From NCBI GenBank assembly GCA_046758845.1, contig JBHIBA010000024.1, positions 1-28,379 of the forward strand: a stretch of DNA of 28,379 nt, written 5' to 3'. Position 1 is the first letter of the stretch; every line of letters starts with the position of its first letter. This document shows positions 16,229-23,979 of this stretch, piece after piece. The translations under genes and the position numbers were made by a program. Origin of the DNA: JBHIBA01 sp046758845. GTDB lineage: Bacteria; UBA8248; JACPRG01; G963555815. A model generated the notes under the pieces. The model did not search any database and had not been told where the DNA came from. It saw nothing but the letters and a program-made list of their open reading frames with translations.

Positions 16229-18837
16229 GGTGTTTGGTTACAGGCGCAACCGGCTTTATCGGAAGTCATCTGTGCCGAGCGCTCGGCCGACGCGGACACG
16301 AAGTTGTCGGGGCCGTCCGAGCGGAATCAAGACATCGGTCTGTTCTCCCTTCGCATATCCCTACTGTGGAGATCGATTATCAATCAAGGCGCGGAACAAT
16401 TCCCCGTGTCGATGCGGTGATTCATTGCGCGTACGCCGCCGGCGCCACCGGCGATGACATAAACATCGCACGGGCTGTAAACGTTGAGGCGACGAAGTGG
16501 CTGTTGTCGCTCCTGCAGAGATGGGGAGGCGGCCTGTTTGTCCTTCTTTCCTCGCAGACGGTTTTGACGAAGAGCCGAAGTCCATACGCGGTCACAAAAC
16601 GTGAGGCAGAGGAGGTACTGCGGTCGAACGTTTGCGGAGGGGGGACAAGGGGTCTGATTGTACGGCCGGGCCTTGTTTATGGGGTAGGCCATGGAGGATT
16701 ATTTCACAACATTCTAAGCTCGATTGGCAGGCGGGCTGTTGTTCCGGTGATCGGAGGTGGCCGCCAGTCCATACAACCTGTACATGTGGAGGACCTCGTC
16801 AGACTGATCATGGATTGTGTTGACGGGGAGGAAAACAGAGGCCATCTGGACCCGGACGCGGTATCCGAACTGAATGTTGGACAACCCGAACCCATAAACT
16901 TAGGCACGTTTCTTCGCAAAGTCGCGGTTGCCAAGGGGGTGAAAAGGCTCTTTATACCCATTCCAACGGTCCCAGCGCGTTGGCTGACGCAGACAGCCGA
17001 GCGGCTCGGCTATTCTCTCCCAGTCCGCTCCTCCAACATCGAGGGACTTCGCTCCTCCGCCCGGTTCCCGGTCGGCCCAGAAGTCGCAAGATATTTACGG
17101 CCACTGGAGAAGGGCTTAACCGGGTTAGCCGCAGAGGAGAGGGAGTTGAAATGGACGGCCACCAGCCCCCGGTCCGTGGACGTCGTGATTGTTGGTTGCG
17201 GCAAGATGGGCATGACTCATGCATTTAGCCTAAACGCCATTCAGAACGTGCGTATTATCGGATTGGTAGACCCGGATAAGCGACGCCTGAAGCTTCTAGA
17301 ATCCCTAGGGTTGAAAACGCAGAAGTTTTATACTTTAGAGCACGCCCTTCAAAACCTCGCCCCCCATGCGGCCATCGTTTGTACACCCACAAACCATCAC
17401 ATATCTCTGATAAGGGCCTTGGCCGAGAGACAGGTTCACATGTTCGTCGAGAAGCCAGCGGCTTTGGACCGAAAAGAATTGGTTGAGATTCAAAGTCTTA
17501 AACGCGAGAAAGGCGTTCTCATTCATATTGGCTACGTCCCCTATCGATACCCACACTTGGCCTCGGTTCGGAAACTCATTGAGCGCAAGGGCCGAGACAA
17601 GATCATTAGTGTGAAGGCTTTTGCCCGGGCTTCTCATGTTCTATCCAAGTCCGACAAGAATTGGTTGAACAAACGCGACGTCTCCGGCGGTGGCGTGATC
17701 CTAAATTCTGGCAGTCATGTGCTTGCATTACTGACCCGAATCTTAGGCTGGCCCGAGAAAATATCGGCAACTGCCGCGCCCTTATATTCTGACGGTGTCG
17801 AAGATCTCGCAATTATTCAGCTGGTCTATCCCGGCGGACCGAGAGCCTCTTGCTACCTAGACTGGTCCGCTTCCGGTATGACGAAGCAGGAAAACCGTGT
17901 CGAAATCCGCTTTTCGGACGGTGAAATGGTTTGCGTTTGGGATCACGAAGTATGGCATACCGTTGACGGCCAAGCAGTTTGCTTGAACGAGCCATCTCCA
18001 GTCTGTATGGTTGGCGACGGCGCAGGCTCGGGTTATTTCCGAGAAATGCGCTTCTTCGTCGATGAGGTCGCACGAGAAATCTGTACCCCTGGACGCTTTT
18101 TCAGGCGAACTATTCAGGATGAGGAGGGGTTTGAACTCGAAAAAATGCTATTCTCCATTAGCGAAGATGCGAACTATGTCAGTCCGGAATCCCTTTTGAA
18201 TAAAATGCCCCCTACTGGAATGGACCCCAGGATTTTGCCTTTATCTCTGGAGAATTTCTGTGCGACGCGAGTGGCCGATAGAGAGGAGATAGAGTTTCGG
18301 ACGGTATCCGGTCCCGTCAGAAACGCAAACGGGCATGTAGCTTCGTTGGTACCGGATTTCTATCGGTATGCCAAGCTTCTTTCGGATCAACAGTACTTGA
18401 AATTGCTACGGTCCTTCTCCCCCGGCTCCCTCTTAAGCTCCCTGCCAATGTGTTTGCGGAGAGGAATTCACTTTCGCTTAGGGGGTTTCTGGCATGCTGT
18501 CGCCATTTTCTGGGAGTTGGACATAATGCGCGCGGCAGAGAAACAGGTGAGCCTTTTCCCCGCTCTTTCGGAATTGTCTGTCGGGTTCCGCCGGTGGGAT
18601 GTCTTAAAGGCTTTTGCCCATTCATGTTCTCGGCGTGGTAGGACCCCGGGAATATCTCTCACGTCGACTACGCTGTTGAACGGCGCGTCCGCCCGGATCG
18701 CCGAGTGCGGTATCAAATTTCTCGTTTTACTTCGCGCAGAGGGAAATCCACTGCTTGAGAAGATTCGAAGGGAATATGAAGATGCGGGAATCACCTTTCT
18801 GATACTCAACAGGGGGCCTTCTAGACGGCCACCATAA
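16225..18837 (+). CDS. Fusion: extended SDR (NAD-epimerase/dehydratase) + Gfo/Idh/MocA oxidoreductase + unknown C-terminal domain
   Basis: This 870-residue protein starts in a 4-nt ATGA overlap with the previous gene. Residues 1-300 are an extended short-chain dehydrogenase: TGATGFIG (6-13) binds NAD(P), SS at 109-110 and Y121xxxK125 are the catalytic set, and RPGLVYG follows. Residues 315-600 are a Gfo/Idh/MocA oxidoreductase: VIVGCGKMG (321-329), EKPA (409-412) with the catalytic Lys, and GGGVILNSGSH (488-498), where His498 is kept but the usual Asp is Asn494. Both parts should act on sugar nucleotides, perhaps as successive epimerase and dehydrogenase steps. Residues about 655-870 are unassigned; their C-terminal third looks like a radical-SAM fold without the cluster cysteines (see findings). 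Base composition is markedly lower in GC than at 5-14 kb, hinting at separate acquisition. Confidence 0.85.
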   Translation: MRCLVTGATGFIGSHLCRALGRRGHEVVGAVRAESRHRSVLPSHIPTVEIDYQSRRGTIPRVDAVIHCAYAAGATGDDINIARAVNVEATKWLLSLLQRWGGGLFVLLSSQTVLTKSRSPYAVTKREAEEVLRSNVCGGGTRGLIVRPGLVYGVGHGGLFHNILSSIGRRAVVPVIGGGRQSIQPVHVEDLVRLIMDCVDGEENRGHLDPDAVSELNVGQPEPINLGTFLRKVAVAKGVKRLFIPIPTVPARWLTQTAERLGYSLPVRSSNIEGLRSSARFPVGPEVARYLRPLEKGLTGLAAEERELKWTATSPRSVDVVIVGCGKMGMTHAFSLNAIQNVRIIGLVDPDKRRLKLLESLGLKTQKFYTLEHALQNLAPHAAIVCTPTNHHISLIRALAERQVHMFVEKPAALDRKELVEIQSLKREKGVLIHIGYVPYRYPHLASVRKLIERKGRDKIISVKAFARASHVLSKSDKNWLNKRDVSGGGVILNSGSHVLALLTRILGWPEKISATAAPLYSDGVEDLAIIQLVYPGGPRASCYLDWSASGMTKQENRVEIRFSDGEMVCVWDHEVWHTVDGQAVCLNEPSPVCMVGDGAGSGYFREMRFFVDEVAREICTPGRFFRRTIQDEEGFELEKMLFSISEDANYVSPESLLNKMPPTGMDPRILPLSLENFCATRVADREEIEFRTVSGPVRNANGHVASLVPDFYRYAKLLSDQQYLKLLRSFSPGSLLSSLPMCLRRGIHFRLGGFWHAVAIFWELDIMRAAEKQVSLFPALSELSVGFRRWDVLKAFAHSCSRRGRTPGISLTSTTLLNGASARIAECGIKFLVLLRAEGNPLLEKIRREYEDAGITFLILNRGPSRRPP

Positions 18838-18885
18838 AAAGAATACAGATGGTGTCGTTAACGATCCATTATTCGACAAGGAGGA

Positions 18886-19023
18886 ATGCGAAACAAGCCA
18901 GTGGCGAGAGCCCCGACTCCCGTCGCCGGTCGGTTACATGCTAGGAAACTGACGGGAATCGCTCAGTCTGCAAAGGGCGCCAAAACAGAAAATGATTCTA
19001 AAAGACCAGGGCATCACCGCTGA
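18886..19023 (+). CDS. Possible 45-residue basic small ORF before the GT2 gene
   Basis: An ATG at 18886 directly follows a strong AAGGAGGA (18878-18885). It opens a 45-codon frame (MRNKPVARAPTPVAGR...) that ends with TGA 18 nt before the glycosyltransferase start. The peptide is Lys/Arg-rich without a membrane segment. The spacing of only one base between GGAGG and ATG is too short for efficient initiation, and no other start lies at 5-9 nt. This may therefore be an orphan Shine-Dalgarno site or a coupling leader rather than a real gene. Confidence 0.2.
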   Translation: MRNKPVARAPTPVAGRLHARKLTGIAQSAKGAKTENDSKRPGHHR

Positions 19024-19040
19024 GGAGTCCTAAGCCCGGG

Positions 19041-19895
19041 ATGAAAAAGCTGAGTATCGTTGTTCCTGCCTACAATGAAGAGACGGCTATCAAGATTGTC
19101 CTGGACGATATACGAGCGGTGATGGATGGCACCGGAATCAGTTACGAGGTCATCGTTGTAGACGATGGGTCGACCGACGCCACTAGCGATCGCGTCCGCG
19201 AGACCGATGCAACTCTTATCACCCAGGAGGAGAACCGGGGGTACGGGGCCGCGCTGAAGAGGGGGATCCGTCAAGCCGAGGCCGATATGGTATTGACCAT
19301 CGACGGGGATAGCAGCTACCCGGTGACGGAGATTCCGAATTTTCTGGCCGCGGCCGATGCATGCGATATGGTGGTTGGAGCGCGCCTCGGGCGCTGGGAA
19401 AGGAGGGAAACTCCGCGACGCATGGCCAGGTGGTTGCTTAACACGTTGGCTGGGTATCTGTTGGAAACGAACATTCCGGACATCAACTCCGGTATGCGGT
19501 TGCTTAAGCGAGAGGTCGTCATGGACTATTTCCATCTCTTGCCGTCCAAATTTTCCTTTACTACGACTCTCACACTTGCGATGCTGAGCGATAGGCTGCG
19601 GGTCCATCACGTCCCAATCGGTTATAGAAAACGACTGGGAAAATCAAAGATCCGGCCTCTTCAGGACGCCTTTAACTTCCTGGTGCTTATCATTCGAACT
19701 GTCGTCTACTTCAACCCGTTGAAGGTGTTCCTCCCTATCTCCCTCCTTTTGTGCGCACTTGGGCTTGGAGTCCTGGCTTGGCGCGTGATCGTTCATGCTG
19801 ACATCGCCCAGCTCGAAATCCTGACCCTTCTCCTGGGCGTGCAGGTCGGCTTGTTCGGATTACTGGCAGACATCGTGGTCCGGCGGGCCAAGTGA
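19041..19895 (+). CDS. Glycosyltransferase family 2, dolichyl-phosphate-sugar-synthase-like, with C-terminal membrane anchor
   Basis: This 284-residue protein is of the DPM1/GtrB-like kind. SIVVPAYNEE (5-14) and VIVVDDGSTDAT (37-48) form the GT-A nucleotide-binding site, and LTIDGDSSYP contains the DxD metal site. ARLGRWERRETPRRMARWLLNTLAGYL, INSGMRLLKREVV and the GYRKRLGKSKIRPLQDAFNFL stretch are family hallmarks. Two hydrophobic helices close the protein (about residues 228-250 and 258-277), as in GtrB-type polyprenyl-phosphate glycosyltransferases. It would make the polyprenyl-phosphate-linked sugar that GT-C enzymes consume, which gives a direct functional link to the many GT-C-like genes here. 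The ATG at 19041 has GAGGAG 13 nt upstream, a rather long spacing. Confidence 0.93.
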   Translation: MKKLSIVVPAYNEETAIKIVLDDIRAVMDGTGISYEVIVVDDGSTDATSDRVRETDATLITQEENRGYGAALKRGIRQAEADMVLTIDGDSSYPVTEIPNFLAAADACDMVVGARLGRWERRETPRRMARWLLNTLAGYLLETNIPDINSGMRLLKREVVMDYFHLLPSKFSFTTTLTLAMLSDRLRVHHVPIGYRKRLGKSKIRPLQDAFNFLVLIIRTVVYFNPLKVFLPISLLLCALGLGVLAWRVIVHADIAQLEILTLLLGVQVGLFGLLADIVVRRAK

Positions 19896-20068
19896 CTCCG
19901 CCCCAGGGGAAGCCGTCCAAGCTGCAGTTCGCCCTTTGCCCAACGCCCCAAACGACATTTCTTGTCTGACGCTTCGGTCAACAGGGCGATGGCCTCCTCC
20001 CCGTTGGCGGACCCAGGGGCGCTATTTTCCATAGGTTACCTGCTACCATTCCAAATCAGTCTCAGCCG

Positions 20069-21751
20069 ATGGAGACGCAGTCCAGCAACGGAGCACTCAG
20101 TCAGATGACATACGCGGAAGTCCAAAGAAGAAGGTACTTCCTGCTATTCATTGGGACATGGATCTTTCTGTACCTGCTCTGGCCACGGTGGTACTTACCG
20201 GTGTCCATAGCCCTGAAGACAATTGTCCTTGGCTCCTACTTCATGTATTTCGCCATCACTGGATGGTTCCTTTGGTTCGTACTGCAAAGAGATTCCTTTC
20301 AGGAGCCGCAAAATGTTTTGCCTCCAACTCCTGTCTCTATTTGGACAACCCACCGGTCTCTCGTTTTCTTGTTTGCGCTGGTCTTCGGCCTTCACTTTGT
20401 CTTTGCCCTGATCGTTCCGGAATCTTACTACGCAAGTGACGAAAGCTATCACGCCTTCCTCGCCAGAAGCTTGCTTGAGAAGGCGGACAAAATGTTTCAA
20501 GTGTTTCTTCACATTCCCTTCTTGTGGATTTGGCGTGGATTCGTCCTCGCCTTGGCGTTGATGACCGTCCTCTTTTGGAAGCGGGTCACGCACTTCTGCA
20601 AAGAATCGTTCGTGGGGCTTTTCCGTCCGAAAGTGGCTTTTGCGGTCGCCCTTGGCCTGGCTGCGTGGAACATCTTGATACTGACTTCGGCCATTCCCGC
20701 CACCATTGATTTATTTGTGTTTCCCCAACTGGGTAGACTGCTCTACCTAGTGTCCTATGCATTCTTTGGAACCTCCGTCGTTTCCGGCCGCCTGGTGCAA
20801 ATGGCATTTGCTTTCGCCGGGGGAATCCTGATTTACCACCTAACGCGACTCTATTGGAATCAGCAAACCGCAGCCCTGGCGTGCAGCGTTTATATTCTTC
20901 TTCCCATCGCTTTCCACTTCGGCCATACGGGAGACTATGCAAGCGGGACTCTCCTTTTCTTGATTCTCATCGGCTACTGCTTCCTAAGATTTGAGAAGAC
21001 CCAACGGCCCCAGGATTTGCTCATGGCAATCTATTTCGTAGGACTCGGGTACAACTATAAGCGAGTCATTGTGATCAGCCTTTTCGCTTTCTGGCTACTC
21101 TGGGCTCTTAGCAGCTGCCGGCAGCATCCACACGAAATCCGTGAGGGGCTCAGCCGCCGCGTTATTTACAGTTGTTTGGCTCTCGTCCCGATCCTGCCGG
21201 CCTATTTCACGGACAGAATTTTCAGCGAAAGGATCGCTGGATATAGATTTGGACGTCTTCTTGACCTGCGGGATCTAACGCTCATGTTCCAAGTGTTACC
21301 GAGGGAAGTAAGTCCGGTTATATTTGTTTTCTTTTTAGCCGGCACGGTCTGGTGTCTCTGGCGGCATCGAAATGTTTGGGTGGGTTATTTGCTGATCTGG
21401 TTTGTCGTGTTCTATCTATTCTTCACTGTATGGTATAACCTTTCGACACCCCGATATATGTTATATTTTGTCCCTCCTGTGGCAATGCTCGCCGCAGTCG
21501 CGCTGGGAGAAATCTTAGGAAAGCTGAAGTCGAAGAAGGTGACCGTCGGGGTCGTAGGCATGCTGATGGTCAATTTGATTTATTCCAGTGTACCTTGGGG
21601 ATGGCCACCGCGGGAGAGGGAAAGATTCAGCCGCACGGTCAGCGCGGAAGAACGACAGTGGAATAGGCAGCTGGTGGACAGGACCCTTGAAAGGGTGAGG
21701 AGGGTTTGGAAGGGGAATCCCTTGAAGCCCAAGATGCAGGACGAAAAGTAG
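20069..21751 (+). CDS. Polytopic GT-C/GT39-like glycosyltransferase
   Basis: The protein has 560 residues from ATG 20069; ATG 20105 (MTYAEVQRRRYF) is an alternative. Two or three N-terminal helices precede the loop VPESYYASDESYHAFLARSLL, in which Asp124-Glu125 and Tyr127 match the classic GT39 DExY motif most closely of the six membrane proteins here. Then come LYLVSYAFFGTSVVSGRLVQMAFAFAGGILIYHLTRLYW and ACSVYILLPIAFHFGHTGDYASGTLL, the standard GT39 pattern. It ends with WYNLSTPRYMLYFVPPVAMLAAVALGEIL and a basic cytosolic tail. It follows the GT2 gene after 173 nt, so a donor-maker and donor-user pairing is attractive. It is the last gene of the polysaccharide locus in this window. Confidence 0.8.
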   Translation: METQSSNGALSQMTYAEVQRRRYFLLFIGTWIFLYLLWPRWYLPVSIALKTIVLGSYFMYFAITGWFLWFVLQRDSFQEPQNVLPPTPVSIWTTHRSLVFLFALVFGLHFVFALIVPESYYASDESYHAFLARSLLEKADKMFQVFLHIPFLWIWRGFVLALALMTVLFWKRVTHFCKESFVGLFRPKVAFAVALGLAAWNILILTSAIPATIDLFVFPQLGRLLYLVSYAFFGTSVVSGRLVQMAFAFAGGILIYHLTRLYWNQQTAALACSVYILLPIAFHFGHTGDYASGTLLFLILIGYCFLRFEKTQRPQDLLMAIYFVGLGYNYKRVIVISLFAFWLLWALSSCRQHPHEIREGLSRRVIYSCLALVPILPAYFTDRIFSERIAGYRFGRLLDLRDLTLMFQVLPREVSPVIFVFFLAGTVWCLWRHRNVWVGYLLIWFVVFYLFFTVWYNLSTPRYMLYFVPPVAMLAAVALGEILGKLKSKKVTVGVVGMLMVNLIYSSVPWGWPPRERERFSRTVSAEERQWNRQLVDRTLERVRRVWKGNPLKPKMQDEK

Positions 21752-21836
21752 AATGTTGGACGAAGCCTGATCCGGGGTCTCCATTTCGGGATTGTAATCG
21801 GCTTGCTTCATTGGGCAAGGCCGGCGACCTTGGAAC

Positions 21837-22253
21837 TCAACGGGAAGTTTTCCGCGCGACCTTCTCGGCCAGCCTCTCGTGCATTTTGGCGGCGTTCACG
21901 ACAAAGCGCTCGTGGACCCCTTCCCCGACCTTTTCCAGTTCGTCGTGCACCTCGACGCGGAAGACCAGACGCCGGCGGTCGATCTCCACCAGCTCCGCGC
22001 GGGCCGTCGCCGTGAAGCCGACGGGCGTCGCGGCCAGGTGCGAAACCTCGACTTTGATCCCCACCGTCATCCAACCTTCCGGCAGGTGCGGCTGCACGGC
22101 CTCGTGCGCCGCCTTTTCCAGCAGGTGAACCATGTCCGGCGTGGCGAAGACGGCTATTCCCTCCAGTCCCCACCGGCGCGTGCTGGTCTCCTCCTTCACC
22201 GGCCACGTGGCTTCGCCCCTCAGTCCTGTCGTCAATCCTGAAATCTCACTCAA
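21837..22253 (-). CDS. Hotdog-fold thioesterase of the fluoroacetyl-CoA thioesterase (FlK) type
   Basis: The 138-residue protein starts at TTG 22253, preceded by a strong GGGAGG site (complement of the CCTCCC just past 22260). The fold and motifs match FlK-like thioesterases: VFATPDMVHLLEKAAHEAV, TVGIKVEVSHLAATPVG and GEGVHERFVVN. Candidate catalytic residues are Thr38, Glu46 and His72. Their spacing (8 and 26) equals that of Thr42, Glu50 and His76 in Streptomyces cattleya FlK, so the active site looks complete. Such enzymes hydrolyse short or unusual acyl-CoAs; outside S. cattleya the natural substrate is rarely fluoroacetyl-CoA. It lies downstream of the DMT transporter on the same strand after a 181-nt gap with palindromes, so it may have its own promoter. 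Confidence 0.88.
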   Translation of the reverse strand: MSEISGLTTGLRGEATWPVKEETSTRRWGLEGIAVFATPDMVHLLEKAAHEAVQPHLPEGWMTVGIKVEVSHLAATPVGFTATARAELVEIDRRRLVFRVEVHDELEKVGEGVHERFVVNAAKMHERLAEKVARKTSR

Positions 22254-22352
22254 GCCGAAACCTCCCTCTTAGTCGACTCCCATAGCTGTTTCCCCGCAAG
22301 GGGCCAGAACACCATAAAGATAACAAAAGAGTCCCGGGCGCCAGGATGTTCC

Positions 22353-22369
22353 GAATTCCCTGGGAATTC
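22353..22369. repeat. 17-nt perfect palindrome upstream of the thioesterase
   Basis: GAATTCCCTGGGAATTC is an 8+1+8 perfect inverted repeat about 100 nt upstream of the thioesterase start, in the gap between the transporter and thioesterase genes. Its size and symmetry fit an operator for a dimeric regulator. No T-run follows, so it is not an obvious terminator. Confidence 0.4.
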
Positions 22370-22399
22370 AATGGAGTCATTGTCGATTCCGGGGACGTC

Positions 22400-22414
22400 G
22401 GCCCCGCCGGGGCC
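22400..22414 (-). terminator. GC-rich hairpin after the DMT transporter gene
   Basis: GGCCCCG-C-CGGGGCC is a perfect 7-bp inverted repeat about 20 nt past the transporter stop codon on the - strand. There is no U-tract, so it could be an RNA-stabilising 3' hairpin or a weak or Rho-assisted terminator. The one-base centre forces a small loop with terminal pairs open. Confidence 0.3.
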
Positions 22415-22434
22415 CGCTCAATTCCCGCGGAACC

Positions 22435-23337
22435 TCACACCCGAGACATGGTGACCAAAACGGCCCCAGCACAAACGATTAGGGCTCCGGCCACCAGGCG
22501 GGAGTTCAACCGTTCCACCTCCCGGAACAAGAGCCAAGAGAAGGCCAGGGCGAACAGCGGCGTCGTGTAAACGAGGGGCGCCACGGTGGAAAGGGGTCCC
22601 CTCTGGAGCGCGGCGAAAAAGGCGAGGTGCCCCGAGCTGGAGAGAATCCCGCTGGCGAGAAAGTACCCAATGTTGTGTCGGCTGATCTTGACGCGATCCT
22701 CTTGAGGAAGAAAAGGATGCCAGAGGGCGACGACGAGAAGGGTGCCGATAGCCGCCAAGGAAAGCGCCACGCTCAGGCTGGGGATCATCGACAGCCCCAC
22801 CTTCCGGAGAGCGGCTGCGACCGCGAACATGAGCATCGCCAAGACCGCAAAAATGAAATAATGCCATACGGATTTCCCCCGCGGTTCTCTTCGGGAGGCC
22901 GACCGCTGCTCGCGCGCCAAGGCGGCGACACCGGCCATGATCAGGAGCGTTCCCAAATAGACCAAGGGCGTGGGCCGCTCGCCCAGGGCAACGACGGCGA
23001 TGAGAACCATGATCAGGGGCGCACAGGCTCCGATGGTCGATGAGCGCGAGAGGCCAATCCTTCGAAAACTCATGTAGTACAGGGTCCCGGCCAAACCCGG
23101 CGAGGCGACGCCCGCCGCCACGAAAACAAGGAGACCCAGGGAGTCGATCTCCTTCAAGGGGAAGGTGGCCACCGCGATAGGCCCGTAAATCAGCAGGATC
23201 AGCAACGCCAGTGTCAAGATGCCCGTAATGGGGGTCGATGTGCGCAAAGCCAGGCGAACGGACGAATCGCCCGCCGAAAACCCGATCGCGGTGAGGATCG
23301 AGAACACTTGGGCCATCAAGAGAGGATTCATGCTCAC
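22435..23337 (-). CDS. DMT-superfamily (EamA) transporter
   Basis: The protein has 300 residues from GTG 23337; ATG 23331 gives two fewer, and neither start has a strong Shine-Dalgarno site. Ten hydrophobic helices are arranged as two EamA repeats, about residues 8-140 and 155-298. Each repeat ends in the typical signature: GERPTPLVYLGTLLIMAGVAAL for the first and REVERLNSRLVAGALIVCAGAVLV for the second. A cytosolic Arg-rich linker (AREQRSASRREPRGKS) joins them. Members export or exchange amino acids, nucleotide sugars or other metabolites across the inner membrane, and the substrate cannot be predicted. There is no sign that it belongs to the polysaccharide operon, which ends on the opposite strand 0.7 kb away. 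Confidence 0.9.
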   Translation of the reverse strand: MSMNPLLMAQVFSILTAIGFSAGDSSVRLALRTSTPITGILTLALLILLIYGPIAVATFPLKEIDSLGLLVFVAAGVASPGLAGTLYYMSFRRIGLSRSSTIGACAPLIMVLIAVVALGERPTPLVYLGTLLIMAGVAALAREQRSASRREPRGKSVWHYFIFAVLAMLMFAVAAALRKVGLSMIPSLSVALSLAAIGTLLVVALWHPFLPQEDRVKISRHNIGYFLASGILSSSGHLAFFAALQRGPLSTVAPLVYTTPLFALAFSWLLFREVERLNSRLVAGALIVCAGAVLVTMSRV

Positions 23338-23739
23338 GCTTTACGGGCGTAAAGGTTGCCAACCGGCCGTTCAGATTGCACCGTCGAGCGCGCGAGGCGA
23401 CACGATCATTTGAATCGGCCGGCGCGCCGAATCGCTGAAGAATCAGACTACCAGATACTATCAGGAGCGCTTAATCGTTGACATGGCATTCTGAGTGCGT
23501 TGGGCCGGTACAGAGCCCGGCCCCTACATTGCAATGGGCAGATCGCGTGTAGGGGCGGGGCGAGAGTCGGTGACTCCCGTACCCGCCCGAAGGATGCCGG
23601 TGAGAAACCTTCGGAATTCTCCCGACTTTCATCCCTCCTACGCTCTTTCCCGATGCGCTGCGTCTAGGACATTCTTTGTGTAGCGCTCAATAGTGCCCCC
23701 GTTAGTAACATCCGCACAAAAGCGATAGATCTCCCCGTC
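23338..23739. other. Intergenic region with palindromes, no gene seen
   Basis: No convincing coding frame lies in this stretch. It contains the 10-bp palindrome CGGCGCGCCG near 23418-23430, the hairpin pair at 23502-23556 listed separately, and GAGTC/GACTC around 23565-23577. Promoter elements for the transporter gene should lie in its first 100 bases, but I see no clear -35/-10 pair. Confidence 0.5.
23502..23556. repeat. Overlapping, mutually exclusive hairpins (GTAGGGGC-type dispersed repeat)
   Basis: GGGCCGG (23502-23508) pairs with CCGGCCC (23517-23523). GCCCCTACA (23520-23528) pairs with TGTAGGGGC (23548-23556). The two stems share bases 23520-23523, so only one can form. Pairs of the form CCCCTAC/GTAGGGG are common in dispersed intergenic repeats of several GC-rich phyla, so this is probably a degenerate repeat rather than a regulator. 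Confidence 0.45.
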
Positions 23740-23742
23740 CTA

Positions 23743-23784
23743 GGGGAAAAGAAAACGCCCCCCGGGTTCGTTCCCGGAGGGCGT
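23743..23784 (-). terminator. Rho-independent terminator for the - strand binding-protein gene
   Basis: Bases 23755-23766 pair with 23773-23784 in a 12-bp stem with one mismatch and a 6-nt loop (TTCGTT). Read on the - strand, the stem is followed by TTTTCTTTTCCC (complement of 23743-23754), a proper U-rich tail. The only gene reading into it is the substrate-binding protein, whose stop lies about 195 nt upstream. On the + strand the tail is poor. Confidence 0.8.
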
Positions 23785-23979
23785 CTTTCACTTGGCAGCG
23801 GTCCAGCAGACCTGGCCCCGCCTCAAGACATGAAGCGCCGGGCGCGGGTCGGTGGCCCTTAGCCTCCGCCCGATGCCTTAGAAGTTCTCGAACAGGCTGC
23901 CGGCCCTCCAGTCGTCCGTCCCGACCACGTTCCGACAATCACCCCACGATGGCAGTCTTCTGGTCCCCCGCTTCGAGCC

